64,000 nt of DNA from CBDCWQ01 sp965223435 (GTDB lineage: Bacteria; Myxococcota; Kuafuiibacteriia; Kuafuiibacteriales; Kuafuiibacteriaceae), in the NCBI GenBank assembly GCA_965223435.1, contig CBDCWQ010000022.1:310001-374000 (forward strand), read 5' to 3'. Positions 37,320 to 46,249 of the stretch are shown piece by piece; the first letter of the stretch is position 1; every line of letters begins with the position of its first letter. The notes beneath the pieces were generated by a model that made no database searches, was not told where the DNA came from, and saw nothing but the letters and a program-made list of their open reading frames with translations. Position numbers and translations under genes: made by a program.

Positions 37320-37392
37320 TGGGCCCACCTGGATTCGAACCAGGGACCTATCGGTTATGAGCCGACAGCTCTAACCGCTGAGCTATGGGCCC
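37320..37392 (-). tRNA. ileX: tRNA-Ile(CAU), lysidine type
   Basis: This 73-base gene folds as a cloverleaf: acceptor GGGCCCA/TGGGCCC, D arm GCTC...GAGC, anticodon stem TCGG/CCGA with loop CTCATAA (anticodon CAT), T arm CCTGG-TTCGAAT-CCAGG and discriminator A. The CTCATAA loop and the overall sequence resemble tRNA-Ile2, whose C34 is changed to lysidine by TilS to read AUA, rather than tRNA-Met. No CCA is encoded. Confidence 0.9.
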
Positions 37393-37445
37393 TCCGTTTC
37401 CTTCGGTCGGGAGTCCTACGCGCCTCTGCATGGTGCGTCAAGGCC

Positions 37446-38477
37446 TTAACCCACTGGGGGCGAGACCCGCGACGCCGTAACCATATGCGCGGCCATCCGA
37501 AGCGCCCGCACCATGCTCTTTGGTGAGGCGAGCCCGCGGCCAGCAATGTTGTAGGCCGTGCCATGATCGACGCTGGTTCGAATGATGGGAAGCCCAAGCG
37601 TGACATTGACGGCCGAATCGAAGTCCAAGAGTTTCACCGGAATCAGCGCTTGGTCGTGGTACATGCCGAGAACCACGTCAAAAGCCCCACCCGCAGCCTC
37701 CCGGTAGACCGAGTCCGGCGGAAACGGACCGAAGAGCCGGACCCCCTGCGCCTCCGCCAAAGCCATGGCCGGCTTGATGATGGTTTCTTCCTCTTCCCCG
37801 AGAATCCCCCCGTCTCCAGCATGGGGGTTCAATCCGGCAACCGCCACCCGCGGCTGGGACGTATCAAACCAACGCTGGAGCGACCGATAGACCACGCGTG
37901 CGGCGTTCGCGATCCGCTGAGGCGTGAGAGCCGTGGCCACCGAACCCAAAGGGATATGGGTCGTCACCGGAACCACCTTGAGGCTCGGTCCGGCCAGCAT
38001 CATCACCGGAGCGGGGCTACCACTAAGCTCAGCCAGCATTTCGGTATGGCCCGGCCAAGGAACCCCCGCACGAGCCAGGCTTTGCTTGCTGATGGGCCCG
38101 GTCACCATCGCGTCCAAACGACCGCCTTGAACCGCCCGAAAGGCAGCCTCCACAAACGTGATCTGGGCGCGATCGCCGTCCGATCGCGGAACCCCCCAAA
38201 AAGCCCCCTCTTTGACCGGGAGTTCTGTCAGCGGGGCGACCGGCACCTGGCCGGGCTCCCAATCCGCCGGCGACACAACCGGGGTTTCGACGGACACCAA
38301 GGTTCCGGGAATTCCGCAATCCTGTTGAGCCCGACGGAGCACCCCGAGGTCTCCAAAAACAACCGGGTCTAGAACCGACACCAAATCAGGCGTCGACAAG
38401 GCCTTGAGGACAACCTCCGGACCGATTCCCACGGGATCCCCCATCGAGATGGCGATCCGAGGACGATTGGTGGTCAA
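37446..38477 (-). CDS. pdxA: 4-hydroxythreonine-4-phosphate dehydrogenase PdxA
   Basis: The product of about 343 residues matches PdxA in length and in motifs: AISMGDPVGIGPEV at the N-terminus, GPISKQSL, GHTEMLAEL, the substrate-binding segment AGLNPHAGDGG, and MYHDQALIPVK. PdxA oxidises 4-phosphohydroxy-L-threonine in pyridoxal-phosphate synthesis. I start at TTG 38477, whose TTGA overlaps the stop of the double-FHA gene; the frame upstream to 38624 would lie inside that gene. Confidence 0.95.
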   Translation of the reverse strand: MTTNRPRIAISMGDPVGIGPEVVLKALSTPDLVSVLDPVVFGDLGVLRRAQQDCGIPGTLVSVETPVVSPADWEPGQVPVAPLTELPVKEGAFWGVPRSDGDRAQITFVEAAFRAVQGGRLDAMVTGPISKQSLARAGVPWPGHTEMLAELSGSPAPVMMLAGPSLKVVPVTTHIPLGSVATALTPQRIANAARVVYRSLQRWFDTSQPRVAVAGLNPHAGDGGILGEEEETIIKPAMALAEAQGVRLFGPFPPDSVYREAAGGAFDVVLGMYHDQALIPVKLLDFDSAVNVTLGLPIIRTSVDHGTAYNIAGRGLASPKSMVRALRMAAHMVTASRVSPPVG

Positions 38478-40684
38478 CGGTCTTTCTCGGCCTCGCGAAT
38501 CATCTGCCGGACCCGATTCGCATCCGGCGCCTTCGGCGACAGAATGAGGTACTTCTTGTAGTGCCGTAGTGCTTTCGGGAAATCGTCGCTTTGTGCATAA
38601 AGAACGCCCAGATTCCGGTGACATTCCCCTAAGGTCGGATCACTCTTCACACACTCCTTGAGCAGGCGCTCAGCTGAAGCCATATCCCCCTGCAGCAAGG
38701 CTCGGCGTCCTTTAAAGGCAAGTTGTTTTGCAACCTTACGCTTGGAACGTACTGCTCGCACCGGCTTTTTGGGTGTACCCGGTCGCCGAATATCGACCAA
38801 ATCGGGTTGGGGCGGCTGGCCACCGGGCGCAGCCGTCTCATCCGGGACCGGCTTCTTCACGGGACGCCCGTCCGGGGTCGGTGCACGCATCATTTCCAAC
38901 CGGACCTCGGCCCGGCCACACAAGCGTCCGGCACGCACTTTATCCGCAAACTGGCCTTGGTACTGATCGCAGAGCTCGACAACCTGCTCGTACTTTCGAT
39001 CTTTGTAGAACGTTTCGAGGGCTTCATCCATCGCCGCGGACGGTTTCTTCGAAAGTCCGAAGTACGCAAGCACCGGAATCAACAACACCCCGATCAAGGC
39101 CACCAGAAGCATCGGGCTCTTTGAACGCTTGGGCTCTGGCCGTTCATGGATCAACTTGGTGGTGTGGTCGGTGTCGGTCGATCCGGGAACGGGAGAAGCG
39201 CCAAGAACACCCTCTGGCGGGTTCGACCGCAGATCCCGCGCGGTCTTGGCCTCTTCGGAGGATGGGGTCGGAACGGGAGGTGGCGCCGACGATGGCTGCG
39301 GCCGATACGAAGGAACCATCGCCGGCTCATGGGTGTCTGGAATGGGAGGTGGCTGACTGAGAGGCATCCGGTCCGGCCCCAAAGCCACCGTGTCCGAATC
39401 GTCTGAAATCGGCACCGAAGTGGGCACAAAGCTCTCCTCGGTATCGGTGTCGGTCAGCGCACTCAGGGGCGTATCGGTCACCGTCTGTGCCGTACTGGGA
39501 TCAAAGTCGGAGACCGTACGGTCTCGACTGGGAGAGGGGGCCGTCGGTGGCGCCAAGGGAGAACCGGCGATAGGAAGATGCGCGAGGTTGGCCATGTCCA
39601 CGCTTTGGGGCTCGAGCCCCGCCGAACGCATCTCCAGGACCTCTTCGTCGGTCGGCACAAACGATTCGCCTTTGGCGACAAACCTGAATTTGACGTGCCC
39701 CAATTCGATCAGATCGCCGTGGCGAAGATCGGTCATCGCGTATTCTTCGCCGTTCACGAGAATCCCGTTGGCGCTCTGAAGATCGATGATCTTGTGGCCC
39801 CGGCCGTCGAACAAAATCTTGGCATGACTACGGGAAACCGATCGGTGTTCGATCACCACGTCGTTGTCGTCGACCCGCCCAATGATCAATTCGGCGCGCT
39901 CCAGGGAAAACGCTTTTCCCGCATACATGGTGCTGACGCAAATGATCCGTGGGACGCCGGCAACCACCGCGGGCCCTGGTTTCAGATCGCCGGTCACAAA
40001 AGGTTCGTCTTTGAGCGGCTCGCCCCCAGGAACGGGCGCAGGTTGCCCACTCCACGACGCAGAGACGAGCATCGTGGGATCCACGTTGGCGAGGCGGGCC
40101 GGAAACGGCGGCAGCCCGCTCACGGAATCCTCAGTTTTGGTCTCAGAGGAAGGCTTTTCAGGGACGGGCGGGGTGACGTCGGGCGCAGGGGCCGCCACCG
40201 TCGGTTCATCACCGGTCAGCGCGTCTTCAGACGGGACCGCCGAAGGGGTCTCGAGCAAGCTCGGCGCACCATCTCTGGCGTTCTCGGGCAAACGCATGTC
40301 GGGAACCGTGCCCGCCTGCGACCACTCTTCGCCACTGTCCGGCCGCCCTTCGGCGGAATGCTCTCGGGACTCTGCCGTCTCAAGCTGGGCGTAGTGTAAT
40401 GCCAGATGGTAATCGCCAATTTCGACCAGGTCGCCTTCGGTCACTTCGTAGCGGCCGTTGATGCGCTCGCCATTGATGCGAATGCCGTTGTAACTGTCGA
40501 GGTCTTCGATGAGAACGGCCCCGTTTTGACGCATCAAACGCGCGTGCCGGCGCGACACGTTGCGCTCCATGAGGCGGATGGTGTTACCCTCTTTCCGCCC
40601 GATGGAGAGCTCGTTCTCGGCAAGAGGATAGACCGTCGTCTTGCCCTCGTCGTCCTCGATAATAAGCTTGAAGATCTTGGTCAC
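38474..40684 (-). CDS. Membrane-anchored protein with two FHA domains and TPR-like tail
   Basis: The 736-residue protein has FHA domains at about 24-92 (SIGRKEGNTI, SRRHARL, SYNGIRINGERI) and about 245-335 (IIGRVDDNDV, SRSHAKI, ANGILVNGEEY). A long Pro/Thr/Asp-rich linker follows, then one membrane span (PMLLVALIGVLLIPVLAYFG; about 540-565) and a C-terminal TPR-like region (about 680-735; GECHRNLGVLYAQSDDFPKALRHYKKY). The FHA domains should face the cytoplasm and bind phosphothreonine; the C-terminal part would then be periplasmic. It overlaps pdxA by TTGA. GTG start. Confidence 0.9.
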   Translation of the reverse strand: MTKIFKLIIEDDEGKTTVYPLAENELSIGRKEGNTIRLMERNVSRRHARLMRQNGAVLIEDLDSYNGIRINGERINGRYEVTEGDLVEIGDYHLALHYAQLETAESREHSAEGRPDSGEEWSQAGTVPDMRLPENARDGAPSLLETPSAVPSEDALTGDEPTVAAPAPDVTPPVPEKPSSETKTEDSVSGLPPFPARLANVDPTMLVSASWSGQPAPVPGGEPLKDEPFVTGDLKPGPAVVAGVPRIICVSTMYAGKAFSLERAELIIGRVDDNDVVIEHRSVSRSHAKILFDGRGHKIIDLQSANGILVNGEEYAMTDLRHGDLIELGHVKFRFVAKGESFVPTDEEVLEMRSAGLEPQSVDMANLAHLPIAGSPLAPPTAPSPSRDRTVSDFDPSTAQTVTDTPLSALTDTDTEESFVPTSVPISDDSDTVALGPDRMPLSQPPPIPDTHEPAMVPSYRPQPSSAPPPVPTPSSEEAKTARDLRSNPPEGVLGASPVPGSTDTDHTTKLIHERPEPKRSKSPMLLVALIGVLLIPVLAYFGLSKKPSAAMDEALETFYKDRKYEQVVELCDQYQGQFADKVRAGRLCGRAEVRLEMMRAPTPDGRPVKKPVPDETAAPGGQPPQPDLVDIRRPGTPKKPVRAVRSKRKVAKQLAFKGRRALLQGDMASAERLLKECVKSDPTLGECHRNLGVLYAQSDDFPKALRHYKKYLILSPKAPDANRVRQMIREAEKDR

Positions 40685-40883
40685 TGGGCCCTCTAAGAGC
40701 CTGAATGGATGTGGATACCATGCCCCATCGGTGTGGTAAAGACTAGGCTGGAGCGCGCCGATCTCTGCCCCGATCGACCTTATTTTCGGGGTGCGAACCC
40801 GCCATACTCCGCGGCCCCATTCGGGAGATGTCTGGGCCCTCGGGATACACCGTCAGCGGCCACGATTTGACCTCATCGCAACG

Positions 40884-42146
40884 CTATCGGGAGATCGCCC
40901 CATGCGGCGGGGGCCGTTGCCCCAGGAGACGGAGCGCCGCCGCCAATTGGGCATCATGGGTCCCTAGGGCATCCGATCGATCGTGCCGAGAACGCGCGCG
41001 CCAGATCGGACTCGAACTCTGTGGCACCCGCACATCAGGCGTCATTCCCGTACCTGCGATGGAGCGGCGATGTGGCGTGTAGTATTTGGCGACGGTAAGC
41101 CGCAAAGCGGACCGATCCTCCAGCTCTATGATCGTTTGCACTGATCCCTTCCCGAAGGTCTGCGTCCCTAAGAGAATGGCCCGACCGTGGTCCTGAAGTG
41201 CACCCGCGACAATTTCGGCCGCTGACGCTGTACCGCCGTTGACGAGCACCACAATCGGATAACTGGGCTCGGTTCCCTTGGGATGTGCGAGCTCCAGTTC
41301 AGGACGTCGGTGCCGACCTTCGGTCGAAACGATCACCCCTTCCCGCAACCAGACGTCCGCAACCCGGACCGCCTCTTCGAGCAGACCACCAGGGTTGTCA
41401 CGCAAATCAAGGACCAAATCGCGAAAAGGGGCCTTGCGCTTGAGATCGGCCAAAGCCTCCTTCACATGTTGCCCGGTCATGGCGGTAAACGATCGAATGC
41501 GAACATAGGCATGCCCACCATCCAGCCTTCGCCAATCGACAGAAGCGATCCGAATGCGTTGCCGAACCAGGACGACACGCCGTTTCTTTTTATCGGTCGG
41601 ACGGCGCACCAGCATGGTGAGCCGGGATCCAGGCGGCCCCTTAATGTCTTGCACCACCTCCCATAACTTCCGGCCTTTCGTGGACCGCCCACTGACCGCC
41701 AGCAGGACATCGCCTAGCTCAAGCCCCGCCTCAGCGGCGGGACCGTCGGCGTAGACCCGCTCAACAACCACTTGTGCGTCGCGCCGAAGCAACTGGACCC
41801 CGATCCCACCAAATGCAGCCCGTGCCTGACTCTGAACCGCAGCAAACTCCTCGGGCGACATGAAACGGCTGTGCGGATCGAGGGTGGCCAACATGCCGCG
41901 GATGGCCCCATCGATGAGTCCCTTGGTGTCGACCGGGCGCACGTAGTTGTTTTCTACATAGCTCAGCACCCGAGCAAAGATCGCCAGCTTTCGATAACCT
42001 TCGTCTTCTTTCGCTTCAGAACCCGAGGCCAACGCCAGAGCCGGCATGATCCCCAACACCCATCCCCAAAAGAACCCCCTGTGCACATATCCTGGGAAGA
42101 ACACGGGCACAGCATAGGCCAAAACCGAGATCAGGGCGCCAGCCAA
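40884..42146 (-). CDS. ctpA: C-terminal processing protease (S41 family)
   Basis: The 420-residue protein has an N-terminal hydrophobic segment, a PDZ domain (about 115-195; GGIGVQLL, ERVYADGPAAEAGLELGDVL) and an S41 protease domain. The catalytic dyad is Ser308 (GGTASAAE) and Lys333 (TFGKGSVQ), 25 residues apart as usual. Such proteases trim periplasmic proteins, including factors that control cell-wall hydrolases. The TTG start overlaps the end of the EnvC-like gene by 16 bases; other starts downstream are possible. The linkage fits a peptidoglycan role. Confidence 0.94.
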   Translation of the reverse strand: MAGALISVLAYAVPVFFPGYVHRGFFWGWVLGIMPALALASGSEAKEDEGYRKLAIFARVLSYVENNYVRPVDTKGLIDGAIRGMLATLDPHSRFMSPEEFAAVQSQARAAFGGIGVQLLRRDAQVVVERVYADGPAAEAGLELGDVLLAVSGRSTKGRKLWEVVQDIKGPPGSRLTMLVRRPTDKKKRRVVLVRQRIRIASVDWRRLDGGHAYVRIRSFTAMTGQHVKEALADLKRKAPFRDLVLDLRDNPGGLLEEAVRVADVWLREGVIVSTEGRHRRPELELAHPKGTEPSYPIVVLVNGGTASAAEIVAGALQDHGRAILLGTQTFGKGSVQTIIELEDRSALRLTVAKYYTPHRRSIAGTGMTPDVRVPQSSSPIWRARSRHDRSDALGTHDAQLAAALRLLGQRPPPHGAISR

Positions 42147-43261
42147 AGCGAAGGATCAAGCGGAACCGCACCTCGACGAATCTCGAAGTAGAGGTAGGCG
42201 CCTTTTGGCGAATCGGTATCGCCTACATGGCCAACAACCTGGTGCTGCCGAACCGACTGCCCCTTACGGACTCCCACCGATTCAAGATGGGCGGATACCG
42301 TGAAGTAGCCCTCTCCGTGTTCGAGAATCAGCAACTGACCGAGACCGAAGAACGGCCCAGAATACGCGACCTTGCCCCCAAAAACGGCACGCACCGGCGT
42401 GAGGAGCGGCGCCCGAATGTCGAGACCGTTTTGCGCCAAAACCATTTTGGACTCGACCTCGACCTTTTTGCCAAAAGCGAGTTCCACCCGGCCGGGCACC
42501 GGCCACGGCAAACGTCCCCGCTGCGCCGAAAAACCCCCAAGAGCCGGTGCGGGCGCGGCCTCACGTCCGTGCGTCACACCCAGTTCGCGAACCAACTGCT
42601 CGGCCGCCCTCCGAAGCTCGGTGGCCAGCTGCTCAGCCGAGCGTCGCTCCTCGCGCACTGCGCGCAGAAGCTGAGTGCGATCATCTTGAAGCCGGCGCGA
42701 CGCCATCGCTTGGGCGCGAAGTTCGTCGGCCGCTTGGTCAAGATGGGCTTCTTTGACCTCAAGCGCGCCTAGAAGCGCTTGCTTTTTGTGCCGCTTTTGT
42801 TTCGCCGTCGCAAGCAAGGAGGCATCGTAGTCCATGACAAAATGCAACCGATCCCGAAGAATCCTTGCTTGATGTTTGTCGGCGGCACGCTCGCTCAATG
42901 CACGAATCGGAACTCGACGAAGGCGATGCATGGCCGCCAACCGCTGCCCTATTTGGTGCCGGGTGGCGCCGAGTTCGATGTCGGTGTCCACCAATTCTTC
43001 ACTCAAGCTCTCGGCTTCGAGCTCCAGACGATCGCGGTGTTGCGAAAGCTTGCGCAAGGCCCCCCGGGTATTGCGGAGAACCCTCTCAAGGCTCTGAATA
43101 CCCCTAAGAATCGAGTGCTCTTCGCGCCGAAGGTTTCCCATACGGGCCCGGTCACGCGACAGGCGCTCTCGGAGCGCCACCCATTCCGGAGGCGAAACCT
43201 CGGGCCCCTTTTGCATCGGCAACGCGAGCGCCAAGATCAATACGGGACACGGGGGCAACAT
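42131..43261 (-). CDS. envC: EnvC-like murein hydrolase activator with degenerate LytM domain
   Basis: The protein of about 376 residues has a short signal segment (PVLILALALP), a long coiled coil (about 30-225) and a C-terminal LytM/M23 domain. The zinc ligands are altered: the first His of HxxxD is lost (AQNGLDI) and the final HxH reads YLYF (GAYLYFEI). This degeneracy is typical of EnvC-type activators, which switch on amidases rather than cut peptidoglycan themselves. It follows ftsX directly (8-base gap), matching the known FtsEX-EnvC link. Confidence 0.88.
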   Translation of the reverse strand: MLPPCPVLILALALPMQKGPEVSPPEWVALRERLSRDRARMGNLRREEHSILRGIQSLERVLRNTRGALRKLSQHRDRLELEAESLSEELVDTDIELGATRHQIGQRLAAMHRLRRVPIRALSERAADKHQARILRDRLHFVMDYDASLLATAKQKRHKKQALLGALEVKEAHLDQAADELRAQAMASRRLQDDRTQLLRAVREERRSAEQLATELRRAAEQLVRELGVTHGREAAPAPALGGFSAQRGRLPWPVPGRVELAFGKKVEVESKMVLAQNGLDIRAPLLTPVRAVFGGKVAYSGPFFGLGQLLILEHGEGYFTVSAHLESVGVRKGQSVRQHQVVGHVGDTDSPKGAYLYFEIRRGAVPLDPSLWLAP

Positions 43262-43269
43262 CACCTCGA

Positions 43270-44166
43270 TCAGACCCGCAAGAACTTACCCACCGCCAAG
43301 GTGCTGCCCAACAAACCCAAGAAGGCGCCACCGGCCAACAGCGCACCAAGGAAGCTGAGCGGTACAAACTCCAAGGAAATGGCGCCGAACGCATAACTCA
43401 AGGTATCTTCGATGCCCGCCACCAGAATACGCTGAAGCGCAACCAAGCCCAGCGCCGCAAGAGCCCCCCCAAGAACCCCCTGAATCGCACCTTCGAGAAC
43501 AAACGGGGCCTGGATGAAGCCGTCCGTCGCGCCCACGAGACTCATGATCTCAATTTCGTCGCGGCGGGCATACACCGTCAAACGGATGGTGTTCGACACG
43601 ATCAGGACGGTGGCAAAACAAAGTGCAGCCCCCAAAACCAAAGCGACAATTCTCGAGAATCCCAAAAACGCACTCACGCGCTCGATATCCCCTTGGCCAA
43701 AGCGAACGTCGGAGACCACAGGGCGACTCGAGATTCGCTGACTGAGAACGCCCGTATCATCTGCGGTCCATTTGCCCGGAACCAGAAGCAACTCAATGGA
43801 TGGCGGAAGGAGATCCTGGGGGAGCCCTTCGAGCAGCACTGCGTCCTCCCCAAGGCTGGTACGAAAGTCCTGAAAAGCAGCCGCTGGAGAGAGAAACTGC
43901 GCGCTCTGAATCACACCCCAGCTCTCGAGCTCTTTGGCCAAGGCCACCGCTTCTTCGGTGGAAACGCCGCGGTCGAGATACACCGACATGCGAACGTCCT
44001 CGCCCAGTTCATGGGCAAGCGAAGACAGGTTGCTCACCACCACAAAAAAAGTGGCGAGCACCGCGAGGGCTATACCTATGGTGAGCACCGACAGCAGAGT
44101 GACGCCGAGCGACCGCGCCAGGGCCGAAAACGCAAGCTTGCAAGAAAAACGAAGTCGAGGAAACAC
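43270..44166 (-). CDS. ftsX: Cell division protein FtsX
   Basis: The 298-residue protein has one N-terminal span (GVTLLSVLTIGIALAVLATFF), a periplasmic domain (about 55-165, with MSVYLDRGVSTEEA) and three C-terminal spans with the conserved NTIRLTVYARRDEIEIMSLVGAT loop. With ATPase FtsE it transmits a signal through EnvC-type proteins to activate septal amidases. It starts at GTG. No ftsE gene is next to it in this window, which is unusual. Confidence 0.95.
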   Translation of the reverse strand: MFPRLRFSCKLAFSALARSLGVTLLSVLTIGIALAVLATFFVVVSNLSSLAHELGEDVRMSVYLDRGVSTEEAVALAKELESWGVIQSAQFLSPAAAFQDFRTSLGEDAVLLEGLPQDLLPPSIELLLVPGKWTADDTGVLSQRISSRPVVSDVRFGQGDIERVSAFLGFSRIVALVLGAALCFATVLIVSNTIRLTVYARRDEIEIMSLVGATDGFIQAPFVLEGAIQGVLGGALAALGLVALQRILVAGIEDTLSYAFGAISLEFVPLSFLGALLAGGAFLGLLGSTLAVGKFLRV

Positions 44167-44190
44167 CGCGACAACCCCCCAGGCTCCGGC

Positions 44191-44385
44191 CTACAAAATA
44201 ACGAAGCGGAGGAGAATGAACAGAATGAGCGGCACCAACACAAAGGCGGCAAAAATGATGGCATAGCCGCCAAACATGCTGACCAGCGGCGGGCTGTCTT
44301 TGCCCCGAAGACCATAGGGTCCGACATCGAGGGGCTCACCTTGTGGGGTCAAATCGGGCCCCGGCTGCACTTCAGCACCATTCAT
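44191..44385 (-). CDS. Small single-span membrane protein upstream of ftsX
   Basis: This protein of about 64 residues has a Pro/Gly-rich N-terminus (MNGAEVQPGPDLTPQGEP) and a C-terminal span (GGYAIIFAAFVLVPLILFILLRFVIL). It lies 24 bases before ftsX on the same strand. I do not recognise a family; the position suggests cotranscription with ftsX. ATG 44385 is preferred to the frame's extension to 44412. Confidence 0.6.
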   Translation of the reverse strand: MNGAEVQPGPDLTPQGEPLDVGPYGLRGKDSPPLVSMFGGYAIIFAAFVLVPLILFILLRFVIL

Positions 44386-44544
44386 GGGGCGCACCCTAGG
44401 GCGAGAGAACACGCTGTGTCAGCGGAAAAACGCCGGAACGAAACCCAGGAATCCGTGGCGTCAACCAATTCTATAAACCCCAAGGAAAATGCAGAGGAAC
44501 GCGAGATTCCGTGGTACGGGTACCCCGTGCCAACGGTTCGCACT

Positions 44545-44883
44545 ATGGCCGCGCTCGGGCATCCGACCGCTGAGTTCGCACGAGGGGCCCGAAACGACTT
44601 TCGGGACACCCGGGCAAAGCCCGCATGCGTCGTCCTCGCGCTCGCCCTGTCAACCCTGCTCCAGTTCGGGTGCCAGGGGCCGTGTGAGTCACTGGCGGAT
44701 CGCATCTGCGGCTGTGAACCGAATCGCCTGGAACGCGACGCATGCCAACAGCAGATCCGCTCCGCGGGGAACCCAGACATCACCCCTCAGGAAAATGAAG
44801 TGTGCGAGACCCTTCTTGATACCTGCACCTGCGACGCACTCGAACGCGAAGACATCCAGGCGTGCGGCCTTTCCAAAACGTGA
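44545..44883 (+). CDS. Small Cys-rich lipoprotein
   Basis: This product of about 112 residues has a hydrophobic segment (ACVVLALALSTLLQFGC) ending in a possible lipobox Cys. The mature part (CQGPCESLADRICGCEP...) carries ten cysteines, probably in disulfides. I recall short CESLADRICGC-type lipoproteins from myxobacteria, but this is memory only. The start is uncertain because no good ribosome binding site precedes ATG 44545; the open frame upstream overlaps ftsX antisense and is not coding. Confidence 0.55.
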   Translation: MAALGHPTAEFARGARNDFRDTRAKPACVVLALALSTLLQFGCQGPCESLADRICGCEPNRLERDACQQQIRSAGNPDITPQENEVCETLLDTCTCDALEREDIQACGLSKT

Positions 44884-44910
44884 ATCGCCCGCCGAGGGTC
44901 GGAGAAACCC

Positions 44911-46227
44911 ATGCCAAGCATCAGCCTTCAGCCCTTTCTGGATAAACCCACTGGCGATCAAGAGTCTCGGGGTTTCTCGAAACTCGCCCGCGCTTTACCC
45001 GGAAGCGACATTCTTCGCATCGCCGATGAGGTCCGGGCGCGCCTCGCGCGCAATGAACCCATTCTGAATCTCACCGTGGGTGATTTCGACAGCCGTTTTT
45101 TTCCCATTCCACTGAAGTTGACCAACGAGGCCGCGGCCGCGGTTCAGGGGGGCCAGACCCACTACAGTCCCGCGGCGGGCGTGATGGCGTGTCGGACGGC
45201 CGTCCAAGAACTCTTCGAATCACGCTTGGGCCTAAGCTACCCCATCGAATCGGTCGTCATCACCGGTGGGACGCGGCCGGCGATTGCCAGCACTTTCCTT
45301 GCGCTTTTGGACCCCGGAGACGTTGTGGCCTACAGCGTACCCTCTTGGAACAACCATTACTACGCAACCTTGGTTGGCGCGAACGCCCACGAGCTCCAAA
45401 CTACGGCAGAGAACCACTTTTTTCCAAGCGCAAAAGACAGCGCGGAGGCCATCAAGACCGCGCGACTCCTGTGCATCAACACGCCCCAGAATCCGACCGG
45501 CACCATGATGGCCGAAGACGAACTCACCGCCATCGGCCACAGCATCGTTCAAGAAAACGACAAACGCATACGCAGCCGGAAACCTCCGGTCTATCTTCTA
45601 TTTGATCAGGTCTACTGGATGCTTGCTTTGGGCCGTAAGGAGCACGTCAATCCGGTATCCCTCGTTCCCCAAATGGCACCGTTCACGATCTTTGCCGACG
45701 GAATTTCCAAAGGCTTTGCTGCCACCGGCCTTCGGGTAGGGTGGGCGGTGGGCCCTCCAGACATCATCCGGAAAATCACCGCGCTTTCCACCCACCTCGG
45801 ATCCTGGGCGCCAAGGCCGGAGCAAATCGCCACCGCCGAAACCCTCCGAGACACGGCGGGCACAAACGCCTATCTCACCCGATTCCGCCAAGCCGTAGCG
45901 GAAAGACTCAACAGACTGAAAAGCGCTATCGATGCCCTGGCGCAAGAAGGTCACCCGGTGGAAGCCATTGCCCCCCAAGGTGCCATCTATCTATCACTCA
46001 GACTCTCCCTTGTAGGGAGAAAGACACCAGAGGGCACACACATACAAAGCGACGAAGACACACGCCGGTTTCTCCTCGAACACGCTAAAATCGCCCTTGT
46101 GCCTTTTTCGTGCTTCGGCGTTCCGGGCGAAAGCGGCTGGTTCCGAGCCAGCGTCGGTGCAATTTCGCCCGAAGATGGCCGCAATTTCGGGCCTCGCCTC
46201 AAAGAGGCGCTGGAGCGGCTGAAGTAA
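44911..46227 (+). CDS. Pyridoxal-phosphate aminotransferase class I/II
   Basis: The 438-residue protein is a fold-type I aminotransferase. Visible motifs: ILNLTVGDFD, HYSPAAGV, TGGTRPAIASTFLALLDPGD, NTPQNPTGT and the PLP lysine in FADGISKGFAATGLRVGW. The family includes aspartate and aromatic aminotransferases; the substrate cannot be decided here. ATG 44911 has GGAG at good spacing. It lies 27 bases after the Cys-rich lipoprotein and 22 bases before the phosphatidylserine synthase gene. Confidence 0.92.
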   Translation: MPSISLQPFLDKPTGDQESRGFSKLARALPGSDILRIADEVRARLARNEPILNLTVGDFDSRFFPIPLKLTNEAAAAVQGGQTHYSPAAGVMACRTAVQELFESRLGLSYPIESVVITGGTRPAIASTFLALLDPGDVVAYSVPSWNNHYYATLVGANAHELQTTAENHFFPSAKDSAEAIKTARLLCINTPQNPTGTMMAEDELTAIGHSIVQENDKRIRSRKPPVYLLFDQVYWMLALGRKEHVNPVSLVPQMAPFTIFADGISKGFAATGLRVGWAVGPPDIIRKITALSTHLGSWAPRPEQIATAETLRDTAGTNAYLTRFRQAVAERLNRLKSAIDALAQEGHPVEAIAPQGAIYLSLRLSLVGRKTPEGTHIQSDEDTRRFLLEHAKIALVPFSCFGVPGESGWFRASVGAISPEDGRNFGPRLKEALERLK

Positions 46228-46249
46228 GCCTCAGGCTCACAAGCTTGAA

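Noticed and set aside
43693..44544. Upstream part of the long plus-strand frame that ends at 44883
   Set aside because: It is antisense to ftsX and the small membrane gene. Only the last 112 codons have a signal-like segment and Cys-rich mature part, so only these are annotated.
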